64,000 bases of DNA. Origin: Arthrobacter sp. ZGTC131. Its GTDB lineage: Bacteria; Actinomycetota; Actinomycetes; Actinomycetales; Micrococcaceae. The notes beneath the pieces are model-generated. The model was not told where the DNA came from. It made no database searches and worked only from the letters and a program-made list of their open reading frames with translations. Below, in pieces: positions 7,940 to 15,995 of this stretch. Location of the stretch: contig NZ_PJIK01000001.1 in NCBI RefSeq assembly GCF_002929275.1, forward strand, positions 124,001 to 188,000. The letters run 5' to 3'. A program made the translations under genes and the position numbers. Numbering within the stretch: the first letter of the stretch is position 1; every line of letters begins with the position of its first letter.

Positions 7940-9070
7940 ATGAGCAACGTTCCCGGCCCCCCCGCGCCGCCGTCCCCGGAGTCCCGCATCCATGGCTGCC
8001 TGCTGGGAGGCGCCCTGGGCGACTCCCTCGGCTACGCCATCGAGTTCGATTCGATCACCGCCATCCGCGGCCGCTTCGGCGAGGCCGGGCTCCGGGACTT
8101 TGAAGCGCTCGACGGCGGAAGCCACTTCTCCGACGACACGCAGATGACGCTCTACACAGTGGACGGGCTCGTCGAAGCGCTGGAGTGGGCGAACTCGGGC
8201 GTGGGCGCGGACGCAAACGCCTGCCTGTGGCTGGCGTACCTGCGCTGGCTCGACACCCAGGGCGTGCCTGCCCCGGAGCAGGCTCCCAGGCCGCAACCGC
8301 GCTGGATCGACGAGCAGCCGGTGCTCCGTCACCGCCGGGCGCCCGGCAACGCGTGCCTGAGCGGGCTCGCAACCGGCGAGATGGGCACGGTGTACCGCCC
8401 TGTCAATCCGGAATCGAAGGGCTGCGGAACCGTGATGCGCTCGGCTCCGTTCGGGCTCATTCCGCACATCCCGGCCGAGTCGGTGTACAAGTTGAGCGCG
8501 GACGCGGCGTCGCTCACGCACGGTCATCCGTCCGCACGGCAGAGCGCGGGCGTCTTCAGCCTGCTGATCCATTCGCTGATCCAGGGCCACAGCCTGGCGG
8601 AGGCCGCACAGGCCGCCGTCCAGCACGTTGAGTCCGACGCCGAAGCGGCGCCGGAACTCCGCGAGCGCCTGGCCGCCGCCGTCCGCCTCGCAGGCCACGG
8701 CGGCGCCGACGCCGCGACGAGGCCGGTACTCAGCCCGGAGGACCTCGTCAGCGAGCTGGGAGAGGGCTGGGTGGCGGAAGAAGCCCTCGCCGTCGGGCTT
8801 TACGCTGTCCTCGCGACGGCGCCAGGCGCCTCCCCGGCCGGGACTTCCGCCCCGCAACAGGCGGCAGATCCCGAGGAGCACTTCAAGGCCGCGATCGCCC
8901 TGGCAATCAACCACAGCGGGGACAGCGATTCCACCGGGTCCATCGCTGGCAACATTCTGGGCGCGTACTACGGCGAGGAGTGCCTGCCGGCTGACTGGCT
9001 CGGAGCGTTGGAAGCGCCCGACGTGATCCGCGGCATGGCCAGTCAGCTGGTGTCCGTTACAACTGCCTGA
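7940..9070 (+). CDS. ADP-ribosylglycohydrolase family protein (DraG-like)
   Basis: Start chosen at ATG 7940 (MSNVPGPP), which gives 376 residues; the frame extends upstream but without family similarity. The N-terminus GCLLGGALGDSLGYA, the metal-binding SDDTQM and the C-terminal GDSDSTGSIAGN are the hallmark binuclear-metal motifs of ADP-ribosylhydrolases. The family removes ADP-ribose from arginine or other acceptors, reversing ADP-ribosylation of proteins or nucleic acids. No ADP-ribosyltransferase or macrodomain gene is nearby, so the substrate is unknown. The 3' end overlaps the convergent DUF4395 gene by 14 bases. A GTTCCC/GGGAAC palindrome at 7881-7894 lies in the upstream region. Confidence 0.85.
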   Translation: MSNVPGPPAPPSPESRIHGCLLGGALGDSLGYAIEFDSITAIRGRFGEAGLRDFEALDGGSHFSDDTQMTLYTVDGLVEALEWANSGVGADANACLWLAYLRWLDTQGVPAPEQAPRPQPRWIDEQPVLRHRRAPGNACLSGLATGEMGTVYRPVNPESKGCGTVMRSAPFGLIPHIPAESVYKLSADAASLTHGHPSARQSAGVFSLLIHSLIQGHSLAEAAQAAVQHVESDAEAAPELRERLAAAVRLAGHGGADAATRPVLSPEDLVSELGEGWVAEEALAVGLYAVLATAPGASPAGTSAPQQAADPEEHFKAAIALAINHSGDSDSTGSIAGNILGAYYGEECLPADWLGALEAPDVIRGMASQLVSVTTA

Positions 9071-9593
9071 GGGACACGTTGTTGCAGGCTTCGCACACGT
9101 CGTCCGGGATCATCCCCCGGCGCTGCAGGAAGCCGAAAATCACGCAGCCGAGACAGAATCCCGCGAACGCCTCCAGGGACGCGGCGACAATGAGCACGGC
9201 CAGCAGAGCCCACGCCGCCGGGGCGAGGCCCGCCGCGAACAGCACAGCTGCCCCGGTGGACACCGCGGCGCCGATCCCCTGGGCAAACCGCTTGGGCGGA
9301 CCGGGAACCAGCTTGGCGCGTCCCAGCCGCGGGGCGAGAACCTTGACCGACAGGAGCGCCAGCGGCGATATCCTGGGGCCGAACAGCACCCGGAGCCAGA
9401 ACCCGGCGGCGATGATTGCCAGGCCCCAGCCGAAGCCGGTCAGCAGTGTGGCCACAGCGAGCACCACCACCAGCCCTGCCGTGATCCTGGCCGCGTATTC
9501 ATTCACTGGATTGGGGAAGGCAAACAGGGCCCGCCAGTTGACCCCCGTCGGCGCGGCGGTTCCGGACGTACGCGGGGTGCTCTGTCTGCTCAT
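9057..9593 (-). CDS. DUF4395 family membrane protein
   Basis: 178 residues with about four hydrophobic segments. The N-terminal FPNPVNEYAARI element, the central GPRISPLALLSVKVLAP and the C-terminal GFCLGCVIFGFLQ with paired Cys are characteristic of the DUF4395 family of small integral membrane proteins. The Cys pair, plus a later CEAC near the C-terminus, could bind metal or be redox active. Members often occur near thiol/sulfur-transfer genes, but none is adjacent here. Function is unknown. The 3' end overlaps the convergent ADP-ribosylglycohydrolase gene by 14 bases. Confidence 0.75.
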   Translation of the reverse strand: MSRQSTPRTSGTAAPTGVNWRALFAFPNPVNEYAARITAGLVVVLAVATLLTGFGWGLAIIAAGFWLRVLFGPRISPLALLSVKVLAPRLGRAKLVPGPPKRFAQGIGAAVSTGAAVLFAAGLAPAAWALLAVLIVAASLEAFAGFCLGCVIFGFLQRRGMIPDDVCEACNNVSLRQL

Positions 9594-9631
9594 GGTGCAA
9601 GGCTAGGAGCGCAGGGAGGCGCGGGAAAGCT

Positions 9632-10636
9632 TTATTGCGCCATGTGAACGGGAACCCCGCCCACCATCTGCAGGAACTCGCCCTCGGAGATGACCTCGAT
9701 CGGCTGCCCGCGGTCATGCAGCTCCAGCACGCGCCTGGCCTTACCCGTCAGCCGCCCGGACCGCAGATCGTTCGCGACGAAGCCGTCACCCACCACCAGG
9801 ACGCTGGTCCGGGCGGTGACCCGGCTTTCCGGACGCGCCCCCATCTCCGCGGAACGCACCTTGGCTTCCGGCCGCGGCATGGCCAGCTGGCCGGTGAACA
9901 CGACCGTCTGGCCAAAGAGCGGGTTGCCGGGCTCGGCCTCCGGATTCGGCTGCGGGTTGTCCCCTTCCTCCGGCCAGCCGCTGAGGAAGGGGCGCGTGGC
10001 CGACGTGCCGCCCAGGGCTGCCAGTGCCGAGAGCGTCGGCTTTGAGAGGTTGTCACGCTCCGGGTGAAAGGCGGGCTGCTGCGGTAGCGCAAGGCCGAGG
10101 GAGAAGTACAGTTCCGCGATGCTGTTGGCCTGGTTCCTCGCCGCGATGTCGATCAGGATCCCTGCGCAGGCCCGGGCGTCCTCGGCGGCGTCGTGATGGT
10201 TGACCAGCGGCACGCCTGCCTCTTCGGCGGCGAAGGGCAGGGAATTCGAAACCAGCGAATAGCAGCGCCGGGACAGCATCACCGTGCAGACATAGTCGTA
10301 GGCGGGCCCGGGCAGGCCAGAGACCTCCAGGCCGGAGCGGATGACGCCAAGATCGAAGGCGGCATTGTGGGCGGCCAGGATGTCACCGCCGATGAACGCT
10401 CCGATCTCCGGGAACAGTTCCCCGAAGCGGGGCCGGCCCGCCACATCCGCCGGACGGATCCCGTGGACCCGGACGTTGTGGTAGTCGAAGGCATCGTGGT
10501 TCTTCGGCGGCCGCATCAGCCAGGAAGCCTCCTCGACGATGACACCGCCGCGGACCTTGGTGAGGCCAACAGCGCACGGCGAACCGCGGAAGCCGTTGGC
10601 GGTCTCGAAGTCGATCGCCGTAAAGTCCAAACTCAC
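9632..10636 (-). CDS. DnaQ-like 3'-5' exonuclease fused to a BRCT domain
   Basis: 334 residues. Residues 1-165 carry DEDDh exonuclease motifs: Exo I IDFET (Asp9, Glu11), Exo II AHNAAFDLG (Asp95) and Exo III HHDAAEDA (His148, Asp153). Residues from about 238 form a BRCT-type fold, starting NPLFGQTVVFTGQL and containing TSVLVVGDG, as in the C-terminus of NAD-dependent ligase. An exonuclease tethered to a phosphopeptide or DNA-end reader suggests a repair or proofreading accessory rather than replicative epsilon. The gene is divergent from the DedA gene with 53 bases between starts. The exact pathway is unknown. Confidence 0.85.
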   Translation of the reverse strand: MSLDFTAIDFETANGFRGSPCAVGLTKVRGGVIVEEASWLMRPPKNHDAFDYHNVRVHGIRPADVAGRPRFGELFPEIGAFIGGDILAAHNAAFDLGVIRSGLEVSGLPGPAYDYVCTVMLSRRCYSLVSNSLPFAAEEAGVPLVNHHDAAEDARACAGILIDIAARNQANSIAELYFSLGLALPQQPAFHPERDNLSKPTLSALAALGGTSATRPFLSGWPEEGDNPQPNPEAEPGNPLFGQTVVFTGQLAMPRPEAKVRSAEMGARPESRVTARTSVLVVGDGFVANDLRSGRLTGKARRVLELHDRGQPIEVISEGEFLQMVGGVPVHMAQ

Positions 10637-10689
10637 GGGGACAACTGTAGCGCCGCGGAACGCCGAGGACGGTCAAGTACCCTTGAAAC

Positions 10690-11481
10690 GTGAACTTTAA
10701 TGCAATGAGCGACTTTGCCGTGCCCGCACTGGGAGGAGCCGGACCGGTCCAGCCGCATCTGGCGTCCTTCCTGCCCGACTGGCTTAACCCCCAGGTCTTC
10801 CTCGCCGACCCCGCCCTGGCGCCCTGGGTGGTGCTGCTGGTGTGCGGGATCATTTTCGCCGAAACCGGCCTGCTGGTCGGCTTCTTCCTCCCCGGCGATT
10901 CCCTGCTGTTCACGGCAGGCCTGCTCGTGGCCACGGACACCATCAAGTTCAACATCTGGCTATTCGCGGCGCTCATCATCGTGTCCGCCATCATCGGCAA
11001 CCAGACCGGATACCTCATCGGGTCCAAGGCAGGCCCGGCGATCTTCAACAAGCCGGACTCCAGGCTGTTCAAGCACGAGAACGTGGAAAGCGCCCACAAC
11101 TTCTTCGAGAAGCACGGCGGCAAGGCGCTGATTCTGGCCCGCTTCGTTCCCATCATCAGGACGTTCGTTCCGGTCATTGTGGGCGTGGCCCAGATGGACA
11201 GGCGGAAGTTTTTCCTCTTCAACGTGATCGGCGCACTCCTGTGGGGCGGCGGCGTGACACTCCTCGGCTACCTGCTCGGTGACAGGATTCCGTGGGTCCG
11301 GGAGAACCTGGACATCATCTTCATCGTGATTGTCCTGCTGTCGGTCATTCCGATCGGCGTCGAGGTCCTGCGCGGCATCTCCGCCAAGCGCCAGGCGGCC
11401 GTCTTCGGCACCGATCCGGTGGAGGAGTTCATTGAGGAGCACGAGCCCGAGGCCGAGCGCAAGACCAACCTGGACAACTGA
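10690..11481 (+). CDS. DedA-family membrane protein
   Basis: 263 residues starting at GTG 10690, with an alternative ATG at 10705. It has the DedA/VTT (SNARE-associated Golgi) signatures: FFLPGDSLLFTAGLL in the first half and ARFVPIIRTFVPVIVG in the second, with about five hydrophobic segments and a charged tail. DedA proteins act in the cytoplasmic membrane and some flip undecaprenyl phosphate or phospholipids. This member could therefore recycle lipid carriers, but its specific substrate is inferred only. A perfect palindromic terminator follows at 11503-11536. Confidence 0.88.
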   Translation: MNFNAMSDFAVPALGGAGPVQPHLASFLPDWLNPQVFLADPALAPWVVLLVCGIIFAETGLLVGFFLPGDSLLFTAGLLVATDTIKFNIWLFAALIIVSAIIGNQTGYLIGSKAGPAIFNKPDSRLFKHENVESAHNFFEKHGGKALILARFVPIIRTFVPVIVGVAQMDRRKFFLFNVIGALLWGGGVTLLGYLLGDRIPWVRENLDIIFIVIVLLSVIPIGVEVLRGISAKRQAAVFGTDPVEEFIEEHEPEAERKTNLDN

Positions 11482-11502
11482 TCACCGGTCCCCCGACCAG
11501 GA

Positions 11503-11536
11503 CAAAGGCACCCCCACGGCCGTGGGGGTGCCTTTG
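11503..11536. terminator. strong bidirectional terminator
   Basis: A perfect 17+17-base palindrome with AAAGGCACCCCC on one side and GGGGGTGCCTTTG on the other. It lies between the convergent DedA and rdgB genes and can terminate both. Confidence 0.85.
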
Positions 11537-11561
11537 TTGCACTTGCTGCCGGCTGCTTCCG

Positions 11562-12275
11562 TCAGTGCCTGCGGAGGGCTTCCACGATGGCCGGCAGCAA
11601 GGCGCGGAAGGCCTGGCCGCGGTGGCTGATGGCATTCTTCTCATCCGGGCTCAGCTCGGCGCAACTCCGGTCCAGGCCGAGGGGCTGGAGCACGGGGTCA
11701 TAGCCGAAGCCGCCTTCCCCGCGCGGCTCCCGCAGCAGCGTTCCGGCGAGCTGGCCGTATTCCACCACCTCGCGCACCCCGTCCTCAGAGGCGGACGCCG
11801 GAACCGCCAGCGCCGCTGCGCACACGAAGGCGGCGCCGCGGTGCGGATCGGGTACGTCGGCGAGCTGCGCCAGCAGCAGCCGGAGGTTGGCGGCATCGTC
11901 CCCGTGCCGCCCAGACCAGCGGGCAGAAAAGATGCCCGGCGCGCCGCCGAGCACGTCAACGGAAAGCCCGGAGTCGTCGGCTATCGCCACCAGACCGGTC
12001 GCCTCGGCCACGGCCCGCGCCTTCAGCAGCGAGTTCTCAGCAAAGGTCACCCCTGTCTCGGCGACGTCGGGACCTCCGACGGCGGACGCGTCCACCACCT
12101 GCGTGTCGACGTCGAGCCCGGGAACCTGCCCGCGCAGCAGCTCACGCAGTTCCCGCAGCTTCCCCTTGTTGTGCGTCGCGAGCACCAGCCGCGGAGCCGG
12201 CGCGTCGGCGCCTCCGGTAAGGGAGTTGGTCTCACTCACGGCGCTGCTCCCGTTCCCGGAGCCGGTCCCGCTCAC
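11562..12275 (-). CDS. rdgB: XTP/dITP diphosphatase (non-canonical purine NTP pyrophosphatase)
   Basis: 237 residues, with about 28 extra polar residues before the conserved [12 protein letters not shown] substrate-binding motif. Further Ham1/RdgB motifs are [28 protein letters not shown] and [10 protein letters not shown]. The enzyme hydrolyses XTP, ITP and dITP to monophosphates in the cytosol, keeping deaminated purines out of DNA and RNA. The ATG overlaps the rph stop (ATGA), so the two are translationally coupled. Together with murI and the MBL-fold gene upstream this matches a conserved actinobacterial cluster. A later start near the LATHN motif is possible. Confidence 0.93.
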   Translation of the reverse strand: MSGTGSGNGSSAVSETNSLTGGADAPAPRLVLATHNKGKLRELRELLRGQVPGLDVDTQVVDASAVGGPDVAETGVTFAENSLLKARAVAEATGLVAIADDSGLSVDVLGGAPGIFSARWSGRHGDDAANLRLLLAQLADVPDPHRGAAFVCAAALAVPASASEDGVREVVEYGQLAGTLLREPRGEGGFGYDPVLQPLGLDRSCAELSPDEKNAISHRGQAFRALLPAIVEALRRH

Positions 12276-13030
12276 GGCGCTTCGGCCAGCGTCTCGCGCT
12301 GGATCGCGGCGAGCTGCTCCGTCCCGAGCAGCGCCAGGTCCAGCAGCTTGTTGAGCTCGTCGCGGTCAAAGGGAGCGCCCTCCGCGGTTCCCTGCACCTC
12401 CACGAACTTGCCTGATCCGGTCACCACGACGTTCATGTCCGTCTCGGCGCGGACGTCCTCGATGTAGGGAAGGTCCAGCATGGGGATGCCGTCGATGATG
12501 CCCACGGACACGGCGGCGATGGTATCGACCAGCGGCTGGGCGTTCCGGGCGATCATCTTGTTTTCCCTGGCGAAGCGGATGGCTTCGGCGAGCGCCACAT
12601 AGGCGCCGGTGATCGCCGCAGTCCGGGTGCCGCCGTCGGCCTGCAGGACATCGCAGTCCAGCACGATGGTGTATTCCCCGAGCGCCTTCGTGTCGATGAT
12701 GGAGCGCAGCGAGCGGCCGATCAGCCGGGAGATCTCGTGGGTGCGGCCGCCGATCTTGCCCTTGACCGACTCGCGGTCGGAGCGCGTGTTGGTGGCCCGC
12801 GGCAGCATGGCGTACTCGGCGGTGACCCAGCCGCGGCCTTCGCCCTTGAGCCAGCGGGGCACGCCCTCGGTGAGGGAAGCCGTGCACAGCACCCGGGTGT
12901 TGCCGAACTCGATCAGGGCGGACCCTTCCGCCTGCTTGGACCAGCCGCGGGTGATGCTGATGGGGCGGAGCTGGTCCGGGGTGCGGCCGTCGGCACGGAT
13001 GACGGGAGTTGTGGTTGCTTCGGAAGTCAT
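12272..13030 (-). CDS. rph: ribonuclease PH
   Basis: 252 residues beginning with the RNase PH N-terminal block [13 protein letters not shown], followed by [19 protein letters not shown] and a central [16 protein letters not shown]. The length and motif spacing are typical. RNase PH is a phosphate-dependent 3'-5' exoribonuclease that trims tRNA precursors and helps degrade structured RNA. It lies 68 bases downstream of the MBL-fold hydrolase gene and overlaps rdgB by four bases, consistent with one murI-MBL-rph-rdgB transcription unit. Confidence 0.95.
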   Translation of the reverse strand: MTSEATTTPVIRADGRTPDQLRPISITRGWSKQAEGSALIEFGNTRVLCTASLTEGVPRWLKGEGRGWVTAEYAMLPRATNTRSDRESVKGKIGGRTHEISRLIGRSLRSIIDTKALGEYTIVLDCDVLQADGGTRTAAITGAYVALAEAIRFARENKMIARNAQPLVDTIAAVSVGIIDGIPMLDLPYIEDVRAETDMNVVVTGSGKFVEVQGTAEGAPFDRDELNKLLDLALLGTEQLAAIQRETLAEAP

Positions 13031-13098
13031 GCCTTTAGCTTAGCGATTTATCGGCTGCAGGCTTCCGTCGGCGGACAGCCCCCGGCAGAAGCCGGCCC

Positions 13099-13896
13099 TC
13101 ACACGGTGTAGTGCACGCCGGCCACGGCGACGGCGACATCACCGGCGAAGACCGGGCGCGCCTCGGCCATGACGGTTGTCGGGGACGTCCATACCGGAAT
13201 GTGGGTGAGGAGGAGGCGGCGGGCGCCGGCCACCGTGGCGGCTTCCCCTGCCCGCTTGCCGGTCAGGTGGACGTCCTTGATGCCGTCGTCACGGCCTTCC
13301 TCGAAGGCCGCCTCGCACAGGAAGAGGTCGGCGTCCTTGGCCGCCTCCTCGAGTCCCCGGCACGAATCGGTGTCACCGGAGTAGGTCAGGACGCGTGTCA
13401 CGGCTGCTCCGGACGCGTCGGGCTCGGTCACTTCCACGCGCAGCGCATAGGCCTCTTCCACGGGGTGGTTCACCGCGAACGGCGTCACGGTGAAAGGTCC
13501 CACGGAGACGGACTGGCGCTCGGCCCAGTTGGTGAAGTCGAATTCCTCGTGCATCCCGGGGTCCAGCTCGAGGCCGTACGCGGTGGCCATCCTGTCGGCC
13601 GTGGCCGCTGGACCCCACACCGGGATCCGTCCGCGGTCCCACCCGCCCGGCTTCCAGCGCACCGCCACGTGCAGTCCGCACAGGTCCATGCAGTGGTCCG
13701 GATGCAGATGCGTGAGGAAAATGGCGTCGATGTCCTCGAGGTCCGTGTAGCGCTGGATGGCGCCCAGGGCACCGCTGCCCAGGTCCATGACCACCTTCCA
13801 GGTGCGTTCGCCGTCGTTCGCCGTCAGCAGGTAGCAGGACGCCGGGGAACCGGGACCGGGGAAGGACCCGGTGCAGCCGACGATTGTGAGCTTCAC
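13099..13896 (-). CDS. MBL-fold metallohydrolase, probable cyclic-nucleotide phosphodiesterase
   Basis: 265 residues. Metallo-beta-lactamase-fold motifs are [10 protein letters not shown] (dinuclear metal site), YSGDTD and a C-terminal LLLTHI. The gene sits between murI and rph. In M. tuberculosis the protein at the same place, Rv1339, has been reported to act as a cAMP phosphodiesterase, so a cyclic-nucleotide phosphodiesterase is a reasonable inference. RNase Z-like or other MBL activities cannot be excluded. Its ATG overlaps the murI stop in an ATGA. Confidence 0.8.
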   Translation of the reverse strand: MKLTIVGCTGSFPGPGSPASCYLLTANDGERTWKVVMDLGSGALGAIQRYTDLEDIDAIFLTHLHPDHCMDLCGLHVAVRWKPGGWDRGRIPVWGPAATADRMATAYGLELDPGMHEEFDFTNWAERQSVSVGPFTVTPFAVNHPVEEAYALRVEVTEPDASGAAVTRVLTYSGDTDSCRGLEEAAKDADLFLCEAAFEEGRDDGIKDVHLTGKRAGEAATVAGARRLLLTHIPVWTSPTTVMAEARPVFAGDVAVAVAGVHYTV

Positions 13897-14960
13897 AGGG
13901 CGGAACCCCCGGGAGCGTGGCCGCTCGCCATGGCCTCGCCCACAAAGTTCGAGATGCGGGGCCGAGCGGCGGTGCCCTGCGCGGCGGCAATCATTTCCGG
14001 CGTGATGCGGGCGAGACTGCCGGTCGGGTACTGAGCCGCGACGTGGTCGACGTGTCGGACGCTGAGAACCTCGGGTCCGAGGAACCTGCGGGCCAGGGCT
14101 TCGAACTGGCCGGCGTCGCCGGTCGCAATGAAGTTGTGTTCCGGCGGCGCGGCGGCGGTCCGCTCCAGGCCCCGGCTGGCCAGCGCGCGGTACACGTCCT
14201 TGGCGGTTTCCTCGGCGCTGGACACCAGGGTGACATTTTCGCCCATGACATAGGAGATCACGCCCGTCAGGAGCGGGTAGTGCGTGCAGCCCAGAACCAC
14301 GGTGTCCACGCCCGCGGCCTTGAGCGGTTCAAGGTACTCCCCCGCAACCGCGAGCAGCTCCGGGCCCGTGGTGATGCCCGCTTCCACGTAGCTGACGAAG
14401 GCGGGGCAGGCCGCTGAGGTGATTTCCAGGTCCGGGGCCGCCGCGAAGGTGTCTTCGTACGCCCGCGAACCGACAGTGGCGGACGTGCCGATCACGCCCA
14501 CGCGGCCGGTGCGGGTCGCGGCCACCGCACGGCGGACGGCGGGCTGGATCACTTCGATCACCGGAATCCCGTAACGGGCGGTGTAGCGTTCGCGGGCATC
14601 GCGGAGCACCGCCGCCGACGCCGAGTTGCAGGCGATCGTGAGGAGCTTGACGCCGGAATCCACGAGTTCGTCCATGACGCCAAGGGCGTTGGCACGCACC
14701 TCTGCGATGGGGAGTGGGCCGTACGGCCCGTGCGCGGTGTCGCCCACGTAGAGAATGGACTCGTTGGGCAACTGATCGATGATGGACCGTGCCACCGTGA
14801 GCCCGCCCACGCCGGAGTCAAAGACCCCGATCGGCCGAGATCCCAGGTTGATGCCAACGGCCGTTGCGGACTCCGCTGCAGCGTCTGCTGCCGGATCCAT
14901 GCTCGATGCTGAAGTCATGATTATTCGAGGATAGGTCTTCCGTGTGGGTGCGGCCATCAC
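13893..14960 (-). CDS. murI: glutamate racemase
   Basis: The frame opens at GTG 14960, giving 355 residues. A later ATG at 14918 (MTSASSMDP) is a credible alternative, because the conserved domain only begins at [14 protein letters not shown]. The two catalytic cysteines lie in ACNSAS (usually ACNTAS) and GCTHYPLL. It interconverts L- and D-glutamate for peptidoglycan. The N-terminal 30 to 40 residues are polar and poorly conserved in style. The stop overlaps the next gene by four bases, coupling murI to the MBL-fold hydrolase, rph and rdgB. Confidence 0.93.
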   Translation of the reverse strand: MMAAPTRKTYPRIIMTSASSMDPAADAAAESATAVGINLGSRPIGVFDSGVGGLTVARSIIDQLPNESILYVGDTAHGPYGPLPIAEVRANALGVMDELVDSGVKLLTIACNSASAAVLRDARERYTARYGIPVIEVIQPAVRRAVAATRTGRVGVIGTSATVGSRAYEDTFAAAPDLEITSAACPAFVSYVEAGITTGPELLAVAGEYLEPLKAAGVDTVVLGCTHYPLLTGVISYVMGENVTLVSSAEETAKDVYRALASRGLERTAAAPPEHNFIATGDAGQFEALARRFLGPEVLSVRHVDHVAAQYPTGSLARITPEMIAAAQGTAARPRISNFVGEAMASGHAPGGSAL

Positions 14961-15018
14961 ATTGTGGCGTCCGCCTCATGTCTAATTTGTCACATCACCG
15001 GCTCTGCGGACTCACGGA

Positions 15019-15585
15019 TCAGGGCCGCGGCTCCATCGACTGCAGCATGGCCTGGACCAGGGATTCCTGCAGCCAGGTGGTGAAGTTGTAGACGAGGGCG
15101 AGGTAGCTTTCCACGTCCTCCGCCTGCGACCAGTCCTGCATTTGGTGGACGTGGTCGGCATCCGCCTCGTCCTGGATGTCCAGCCGTTCGGCGAGCACCA
15201 GTCGGACGTCGTTGAGCGCCATGGACCAGTGCTTGGCGTCCGCCGCAGCCAGGACCAGTTCGTCCTTGTCCAGATCTAGCGCGGCGGCGCGGAGCGCGCC
15301 GATCTTCGTCTCGCGCAGGGAGCGTTCGGTGAGCTGGCGGAACTCAAGGGACGCGGCGCCGTCGTCCTTCATGACGTTGGGAAGCAGCCGCCGGAGGGCG
15401 CGGTCCGAGGGCTCGCGGACGTCCATGTCGAGTCCGATCAGCGCGGCCAGCGGATCCTGGCTGCTGCTCTCTTCGGGCTGCAGCATCGAAACGACGTCGT
15501 CGAAGAGGCTGCGCAGCAATTCCCGCTCGGCCGGTTCCAGGAATCCGGTGATGCCCTTGAGTCCGTATTTGAAAGCCTTAGCCAC
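15019..15585 (-). CDS. DUF2017 family protein
   Basis: Start taken as GTG 15585, which gives 188 residues beginning VAKAFKYGLKGITGFLEPAE; the upstream extension is antisense to clpS. The all-helical sequence with ELLRSLFDDVVSML and a conserved LRRLLPNVMKDD stretch is typical of the actinobacterial DUF2017 family. It is conserved directly after clpS, as in M. tuberculosis Rv1331-Rv1332. Its start overlaps the clpS stop by eight bases. Function is unknown; the constant pairing with the ClpS adaptor suggests a link to ClpC1P proteolysis, which is inference. Confidence 0.8.
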   Translation of the reverse strand: MAKAFKYGLKGITGFLEPAERELLRSLFDDVVSMLQPEESSSQDPLAALIGLDMDVREPSDRALRRLLPNVMKDDGAASLEFRQLTERSLRETKIGALRAAALDLDKDELVLAAADAKHWSMALNDVRLVLAERLDIQDEADADHVHQMQDWSQAEDVESYLALVYNFTTWLQESLVQAMLQSMEPRP

Positions 15586-15958
15586 GTTTTCCCTTGCCCT
15601 TGCCCGGGCCGCCGTTCTTGCCGCCTCCGCTGTTTCCGCCGGCGGCCTTCTCGACCGTTGCCCACAGGCCGTAGCCGTGCATCGCGACGGCGTGCTGTTC
15701 CACCTGTTCCTTGCTGCCGTGGGCAACAATGGACCGGCCCTTCTTGTGGACCTCCATCATGAGCTTGTTGGCTTTGGTCTCCGAATAGCCGAAATAGCTC
15801 TGGAAAACGTAGCTGACATAGCTCATGAGATTGACCGGATCATTCCAGATCACGAGGTTCCAAGGGATGTCCGGGGCGGTCAGGGCGTCGGTGGACACCG
15901 CTGTTCCGGTTTGGGTGCTCTCCTGGGTGTCAGGGCCGAGCGCAACGCTAAGGGTCAT
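15578..15958 (-). CDS. clpS: ATP-dependent Clp protease adaptor ClpS
   Basis: 126 residues with the ClpS core PWNLVIWNDPVNLMSYV, then VFQSYFGYSETKANKLM and VHKKGRSIVAHG. The Asn-Asp pair and the His of the VHKKG helix belong to the pocket that holds N-terminal residues of N-degron substrates. The adaptor hands such substrates to the Clp AAA+ unfoldase. A Lys/Gly-rich C-terminal tail of about 20 residues is atypical and probably disordered. It is divergent from pncB with 37 bases between starts and overlaps the DUF2017 gene downstream. Confidence 0.92.
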   Translation of the reverse strand: MTLSVALGPDTQESTQTGTAVSTDALTAPDIPWNLVIWNDPVNLMSYVSYVFQSYFGYSETKANKLMMEVHKKGRSIVAHGSKEQVEQHAVAMHGYGLWATVEKAAGGNSGGGKNGGPGKGKGKRG

Positions 15959-15995
15959 CTGTCCATTCTATGGGGATGCGCACTAGAGTGATTTT

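Noticed and set aside
7736-8914. A long minus-strand open frame opposite the ADP-ribosylglycohydrolase gene
   Set aside because: Its translation is Arg/Gly-rich with no family motif and lies entirely antisense to a gene with clear catalytic motifs; GC-rich codon bias keeps such frames open.
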